A DNA stretch of 64,000 nt from Lophium mytilinum (Eukaryota; Ascomycota; Dothideomycetes; Mytilinidiales; Mytilinidiaceae): contig MU004188.1 in the NCBI GenBank assembly GCA_010093605.1, positions 1,188,341-1,252,340 of the forward strand, read 5' to 3'. The position numbers and the translations under genes were made by a program. The notes under the pieces were generated by a model, which was not told the DNA's origin, made no database searches, and worked only from the letters and a program-made list of their open reading frames with translations. Each line of letters starts with the position of its first letter. The stretch's first letter is position 1. Of the stretch, positions 58,401 to 64,000 are shown piece by piece.

Positions 58401-59201
58401 TATATTATTAAACCGCTTATAGAGGTTTATTTTTATATTTTTCTATTTCTCTAGGCCAGCGCCGTAGTTGTTAATATAGATGTTAGTACTCTTAACTAGA
58501 GCGTATAGTAGTTTAAAGGCTTTAAGAGGTTTAGAATTTACCTATTAATAGAACTTAAATAAGCTCTAGAATATAGTGCCTTCTAGCTTTATAGTTAGGT
58601 TCTTAATATTATATAGGTCTAGAAGGAGGTTAAAGGTAATAGGGCTTTCTATATTCTAGTTCTAAGAGTCTATACTAATAGTATAGAAGTCCTAGGTATT
58701 AAGAGCCTCTACTATAGCTATATTAAGTAGCTTACTAACATACTTACGCTACTTAGTAAGACGGTTTTATTAATTCTTTATATATAAGGCTAAGCGGTTA
58801 AGGTTTATTTATAGTACCTTCTTATCCGCTTTTTTAAAGATGTTGCTCTAAGTATAGTTCTATATCTTATTAAAATTCTAGTAACTAACCCCCCCCTTAC
58901 CTTATAGAATGTTAGAGTTATAGGGTTACCTACCGGGCGTATTAATATAGTTAGTTATACCTAGTTATTTATAGTAAGGCCTAGGCTTTATGCAGGTATA
59001 GGAAATAAGAAGAGAGTATTAAAGTAAGTAAGTAAGAAAAGAAAATATATTAGTTTTAAGGTTAGTAATTAAGTAATTATATAGCTAAATCTTAAAGCCA
59101 GTAGTAGTACCTATATAGGTGCGCGTGTGCACGGCGGTATAGCTATATAAAAGAAATTAAGGTTTCTATATTTCTAGGTTTTAAAGAATAACGCAACCTA
59201 G

Positions 59202-59436
59202 TATTAGGCTTATAGTTAAAAAGAAGTTATATTTCTATTAATAAGGTTATATAGAGAGGAGAGAGGCTCTAGCTATAAGCCTACTATATAGTTAAGTGCG
59301 CGCCGGTAGAACCCCGGGCGCCGGCAGAACCTCGGGCGCTAGAAGAACCCTCGGCCTGGAGATTATGTAACGTCTATGCACGTAATAACCCCTAACCTTA
59401 ATAACTACTAAGAGAATACTAAGAAATAATATAATA
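59202..59436 (-). repeat. LTR (5' LTR in element orientation)
   Basis: Partner of the repeat at 52230-52464, the same length, with the TGTAACA terminus decayed to TATAATA. The three 18-bp CGCCGG units are at 59301-59354. Confidence 0.85.
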
Positions 59437-60052
59437 AAGTAGTACCTCTCTAGATATACTAGGCGCTTAGCTATAGTATATATTACTTTTTTAGGCGTAG
59501 TAGAGTATATATTAAATCTTATCTTTTTATCTATATTAAATAATATAGGTGCTAGCTATTAGATTTTATATAGGCGGAAGCTAATAAACTATTAGCCGCG
59601 GTATTAAAATAGGCAGGCTATAATATTAAAATAGTAAGGCTATATAGCCTTACTATATATATACTTACTAGGTCTCTTAATAGTAAACCTTCTTATCTAT
59701 ATTATTAAGATTCTACTTAAAATAAGGCGTTTAGAAGTGCGCACGCCTATCTAGAGCTTAAATACCACGCTAAGCCTTATAGAGTTAATCTTTCTATTAA
59801 TTTAAGGCTGCCTAAAGTAGTAGAAACCTATTATTAAACTTATTATTACTTATCCTTATAAAAAACCTTAAAAAACTAAATTTTCTATAGTAATTTCTTA
59901 GCCGCAGAACCTTAGCTGAAAATCCCTCTAATATTGCCCTTTTTAGCTAGCTAAATTGCAGGGACCCTCTTGCTATATTCCTTGTACACTAAATACGTGG
60001 CTAACCTTAATTTGTATAGGCGTTACGCCCGTGCGAGGCCGCCAGGCCTCAT

Positions 60053-60097
60053 CGGGCGTGTGGGCAATCTCGTGTGGGTGTGGGAGAAAAACCGCTA
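60053..60097 (-). repeat. Right terminal inverted repeat of the outer transposon
   Basis: Read on the minus strand this starts TAGCGGTTTTTCTCCC and continues with CCCACAC copies like the left end. Confidence 0.75.
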
Positions 60098-61585
60098 TAC
60101 TGACTTTTCGCAGCGCGACGGCTCGCTCTGATCGGCGGGAGCTGGGGCCGCTGTAAGTCACACGGGAGGCGCCTCGACGGCAGCGCTCCAGGTTGATCTA
60201 GCTACCAGGGCGGAGAGACACGAGAGTAGCCACAGTGGAGCGGAGACGGCGGGACGTTTCTATCCTAAACATGCAGGCGGAGTTTGCTGCGAGCAGGCCC
60301 ACTGCGAGGCCCATTGCGGGCCCGGTTGCAGCGCGCGAGCACACGCAGCCTGATCTGGCGGGGACAACGCGGCTGGTAAGCGTCATTCATGCGCAGACGT
60401 TGCAAAGGAGCCGTGCTGAAGCCGCCGAGCTGGAGTTGGGGAGCACAACAACCGCATGAAGAGCCAAACAGGAGGTCCCATCGGCGGTGATCAGGCACGA
60501 TCTGGTCCCACCGCGCGGTACGGGACCGACAGTTCGCAGTACAGTCCCGCGCGACTGCGTAGTCATGGCTGCCGCTGGTCTGCCGTCTGCCGCCGTGTTG
60601 GTGGCGCCTGGAGGTTGGCGATGGGCGGTTGGTGTTGAGTCGTGAAGGTCAAAAATAAGTGTCTTCAGGCTTGATATACCCCCCAAATCCTCCACCACGG
60701 CCTCCTCGCAGCGGCCCCCCAGCGACACGACGCCGCGTGCGTGCGTTGCGCCAATGATTGTGTGCAGACACGGCCCGCCGGACTGGTCCGCTTTGCTCTA
60801 AGCCGAATCCGCGCGTGACGGATGGGAGGGCTTGCATGCTCCTCTGCCCAATCGCAGCTCCAAACGCCTCTTTTTTATCAACTCCAGCCGCCTAAGCAGG
60901 CACAGTTGAGAAACCCGCCTCTGGTAGGCGTCGTGTCACCCTCATCCCGGAAAGCCTAGGTGGCCTGGCTTAATGCACCGTCTCTGATTAGCTGGGAGGA
61001 GATCAGAGGCCTGGGATTCCTCCTGCTCCAGCATTCACCTATTTGTCCAACAGCACGCCGAGATACAGCCTCCCCGGTATCTCCCCTCGTAGTGCTCCCA
61101 GACCGTCCTTGCTGCTCCGAGCGCCCCAAGCCGCTGGCCCAGAGGCCCCGTCCTATTCTGAGCAATATCACCTCGTCCAGGTGCTGGCTAAGCGCCCTGC
61201 GCTGATTCGCACCCAAGCTACCAGGTCTCTTTCTCCTCTCTTCGCGCCTCTTCCTGCTTTTTCCTCTCTTATTCACGTCTCCAGCTGCACGTCTTGCTCC
61301 CCGTTGTACTTCCAGCACACACCTCCCAGAGCGGGCGCATGCATACCGCCATCCAGGGCAGAACATCCCAGTCACCTGTGTGGGGCATCACCATACCGCC
61401 CTCCAGACGCCTGGCACCCGCAACACTGCTGCCCTGCCTTTAGCGCGCACCTCGGGGTAGGTCAATTCTCCGGATATACATTCGAGTCCCTTCGTTGCTA
61501 TTCCTGGCGCGGACCCCCTCCTGACACTCTTGACGAGATATGCCCCTCCTCGGTCCCCAGACTGACTGAACCAGACGTGCGTGAG
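60098..61585. promoter_or_regulatory. Region upstream of the WD40 gene
   Basis: About 1.5 kb of normal GC composition right of the island. Open frames such as 60956-61375 on minus and the upstream part of 61043-62080 on plus show no domain. The last few hundred bases are CT-rich, as fungal leaders often are, and probably hold the promoter and 5' leader. Confidence 0.4.
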
Positions 61586-64000
61586 ATGTCGACCGGACAG
61601 CTGTCGCGGCAGCGCTCGCAATCGAGGAGCTCCAAGCGATCTGACACCAGAATGAAGCCGCCAACTCCCAGTATCACGCCCGGAAACGACGAGTTCGGCT
61701 TCGAGCCATGCGCGGCAACGGCCTCCTTTCTGCTGTATGCTCAGCGGAATGTCATCCTCTGCCTGCACCACGACACGCTTGCCATTGAGCGCCGTTTTAC
61801 CCGCCATCGAGAGGATGTTACATGGATTTCGGTGGACAATGTGAGCGAGAGAGGTGCTGGACGGCTCGTTGTGAGCTATGATGCCGGCAGTACCGCGATT
61901 GTGTGGGATCTTTTTACCGGCGAGGAGGTTGCGCGGTTCGCTTCTTACGAGCAGATCCGGGTGGCTGCGTGGATGCGGAACGGCAATGTTGCATTTGGTC
62001 AGTGTGCCGCTTTTGTTGCTTTTATTGACCAAAGTGCTGACGCTTGCAGGCAATGCCCAAGGAAACGTCATTCTGTTTGAACCGTCGACTTCCGAGCATA
62101 TTTCATCAAGAACCATTTTCGACCCAATTACTGCCTTGGCGCCCGCGGCAGACTGTAGAACGTTCGCAATTGGGTAATTAGAAACTCCATTCGAACCACG
62201 CTGCGTGGTATGACTGACCACGGGTAGTTATTTAAACGGATCTATTCTTATCACGACCCTTCAACCGACCTTCACAATCCTCCACACGCTCACAACTCCA
62301 AGAGCGCCATCGCCGCTTGTAGGATTGGCCTGGCATGGATCGTCTTCCAAGCAGAAGTCGGAAATGTTGGCGACGCAGACTTCGGATGGAGACCTGCGGG
62401 TGTGGAGTGTGCCCAAGGCACCCCATGGGGATGCGCCCTGTGTGATAAGGATCCTGAACAAGTCAGAAAGTTATAGGGAACCAGGGCCGTGCTGGTTCGG
62501 ATGGTCTAAAAACGGACGTATCGTGCAATATTCTGAGGGGTAAGTTGCTCAACGCTCATGCATATTCACCCGACTTGGCGGCGCGATAAGGCTGACCTTG
62601 TTGTTATAGCCAAACATGTGCGTGGGATGTTCGGACGAAAAGGGTATCCTATGAGCCAGTGCCTACCATTGACGGGATTGTTGCCATTGCCAATTATGGG
62701 CCGACTGCAACGCTGTTCACCTTGGGGCGAAACCACACGGTCCAACAGTACGACATCAACCCGAATGGCACCGCTATGATGGTCGCCGATAAACAACATC
62801 CTCCTGCGAACACTCCTCCTTCTCCGCCAGTCTCCCTGGAGGAGCGAAGAAGAAAGAATGTCAGCGAGACCCCGGTCACGGCGCATCCTGCGGGCAAATT
62901 GATGGTACCAATGCTTCCCGTATATATTGAGTCCGAGTCTAGCGAAGGCGAAGGCGTGGCAATGTCTCCCCTACAGAAGATAGCGCAAGAGATGGATCAG
63001 CTAGAGGAAGAAAGACGGGATCGAGTTACTCCACTGAGTCCAGTGTCAAGCAGAGGTTCGCAAAGCTCAAGATCGTCAGGCGGGTCTCGAGGCGGAGGCC
63101 CCAAGTACCGCTACGACAAGCCTTCAACAACAGCGTCGAGATCCTCTAAAGCGTCCATGAGCTCCGCAGGTACAGGAACGATTTTCTCCTCAGGCTCCTC
63201 TTCTGTTCCCATGTCATCTGGGGATAGCGTGTCCATTCGATCCTACTCCACCACATCTTCAAAGCCTTCATACAAATCCTCGAGCCTACGGAACCAAGTC
63301 ATGAACAGCCCCGACGATGTGAAGAAGCCTAAGTTTTTTGACTTATTCCCGTACACGAAAGCTCGACTCAGCGACGTGACATTTAAAACACCGCAATATG
63401 GCCAACAACGTACTCCGGACGATCTGCGACAGCAGATGCTCAGCGTAGTGTTTGGGTGGGACGACGATATCGAGTCTCTAGTTCGCGACGAGCTTGCTCG
63501 ACACGCTCCTGGTACGCCTGCTTCTGTGTTACTCTCGAAATGGCTTGGAGACCTCGGAGCCGACATGATGGCTTCTATGGTCGGATCACAATCCATGACT
63601 TCCTCAGATTGGATGCTTTTAGCTCTCAGCTCCATGGGCCAAGATTCTCAGAAGAAGGTTGGCGAAACCTTTGTTCAACGACTGCTCGAAAAAGGTGACA
63701 TCCACCCTGCGGTCGCAATTCTTCTAGGTCTCGGCGAACCGAACGAGGCGATCGAAGTCTACGTGTCTCGCAAATACTTCATGGAAGCCATCCTGCTGAC
63801 CTGTTTGCTGCTACCAAACGACTGGCAGCGACAATCTTTCCTGGTGCGTAAATGGGGCGAGGTAGCTGTCTCGCATGGCAAACCAGAGCTTGCAGTGCGC
63901 TGCTTTTCCTGCACCAGCCTCGAGTCTTCAGAGCCTTGGTTCTCCCCACGTGCCCAAGACGCAGTCTTTTCGGCACAGAAGCAGGTTCTTCTCGGATCGC
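61586..64000 (+). CDS. WD40-repeat/alpha-solenoid protein, C-terminus cut by window end
   Basis: Exons 61586..61997, 62050..62173, 62228..62539 and 62610..>64000 give at least 746 residues in a consistent frame. The N-terminus is Ser/Arg-rich (MSTGQLSRQRSQSRSSKRSD). WD-type blades follow, including LVVSYDAGSTAIVWDLFTGE, LATQTSDGDLRVWSVPKAP and QTCAWDVRTKRV. A Ser-rich linker covers about 420-530. From about 560 the sequence is helical, with VQRLLEKGDIHPAVAILLGL and EPNEAIEVYVSRKYFMEAIL. This resembles coat- or scaffold-type beta-propeller plus solenoid proteins such as Sec31, Sec16 or WDR relatives. I cannot choose one without the missing end. The first ATG with protein-like downstream sequence was taken as start. 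Confidence 0.75.

Larger units (their letters stand above)
52230..59436 (-). mobile_element. Ty3/gypsy LTR retrotransposon, RIP-degraded, nested
   Basis: Two 235-bp direct repeats (52230-52464, 59202-59436) bound a 7.2-kb element with AAGT flanks (52226-52229, 59437-59440). On the minus strand the LTR begins TGTTACA. A purine tract (AAAGGGGGGGCACG) sits just inside the left LTR, fitting a 3' polypurine tract and minus orientation. Minus-strand translation gives a reverse-transcriptase core near 55,294-55,317, YIDNILVF, where gypsy elements have YIDDILVF (Asp to Asn by G-to-A), after GFSICNGPGTF. Integrase-like sequence (DYIVNLP, YYYILVVINRL) lies at about 53,750-53,870. RT lies upstream of integrase, as expected for Ty3/gypsy. 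Stops fill every frame, so it is inactive. Confidence 0.85.
49071..60097. mobile_element. Outer TIR DNA transposon, RIP-degraded, carrying a nested retrotransposon
   Basis: Both ends read TAGCGGTTTTTCTCCC inward (16 bp perfect) and stay similar for about 45 bp. TA dinucleotides flank the ends (49069-49070 and 60098-60099). CCCACAC is repeated three times near each end, as subterminal transposase sites often are. Removing the 7.2-kb gypsy insert and one AAGT duplication leaves about 3.8 kb. The TA flanks suggest Tc1/mariner or pogo-like, but the length is larger than usual for those and I could not identify a transposase, so class is open. The whole 11 kb is AT-rich, dominated by TA/CTA/TAG steps, with no frame of 60 codons, as after RIP. 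Confidence 0.75.

Noticed and set aside
49071-60097. Starship-type giant element
   Set aside because: No tyrosine-recombinase captain gene at an end and no cargo genes; ends are long inverted repeats with TA flanks.
49066-60102. CACTA-type transposon ends for the outer element
   Set aside because: The left end can be read CACTATAGCGG but the right reads CAGTATAGCGG, and the bases outside do not match as a 2-3-bp duplication; the TA flank model fits better.
1-64000. tRNA, rRNA and CRISPR arrays
   Set aside because: I looked for GGTTCGA-type T-loops with matching arms and for regular repeat-spacer arrays and found none; CRISPR is not expected in a fungus.

Overview
This window comes from a filamentous ascomycete (Pezizomycotina). 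The genes carry many short GT-AG introns (about 45-80 bp, often with CTAAC-like branch sites). The families are typical of these fungi: Zn2Cys6 regulator, Git3-type receptor, TRAPPII Trs65, Ser-rich GPI proteins and a NACHT-ankyrin remnant. One 11-kb stretch shows the C-to-T/G-to-A decay expected of repeat-induced point mutation (RIP). Dothideomycetes is my best guess for the class, but that is inference. All exon structures were worked out by hand from splice sites, reading-frame continuity and remembered family conservation; no search was run.

Positions 1-35,600 are a normal gene-dense compartment. In order: the first exon of an Mpv17/PMP22-like gene (-); a Zn2Cys6 regulator with an in-frame TGA (+); a class-III aminotransferase resembling 2,2-dialkylglycine decarboxylase (-); TRAPPII subunit Trs65 (-); splicing factor Prp40 (+); ribosome-recycling ABC ATPase Rli1/ABCE1 (-); chromatin remodeller Chd1 (+); vacuolar endopolyphosphatase Ppn1 (+); a decayed NACHT-ankyrin gene split by a small TIR transposon with a 9-bp target duplication; sorting nexin Mdm1 (-); a Git3-type seven-helix receptor (+); and a Sir2-family deacetylase (-).

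Positions 36,800-49,000 are gene-poor. They hold a small family of Ser-rich surface proteins (one intact, one broken, one fragment), a degenerate array with about 47-bp periodicity, paired CACGTG palindromes and one short low-complexity gene. From 49,071 to 60,097 lies a nested mobile-element island. The outer TIR element has TA flanks and is about 3.8 kb once its insert is discounted. The insert is a 7.2-kb Ty3/gypsy retrotransposon on the minus strand with 235-bp LTRs. I found no open frame of 60 codons inside the island. After it, normal sequence resumes with a WD40/alpha-solenoid gene that runs off the window end.

Most intact genes are housekeeping (splicing, translation recycling, chromatin, vesicle and membrane-contact biology) and do not form one pathway. 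The nearest thing to a functional pair is the aminotransferase and the convergent regulator beside it. The most informative region is the accessory half, which records transposon insertion, RIP and local duplication and decay of surface-protein and NLR-like genes.
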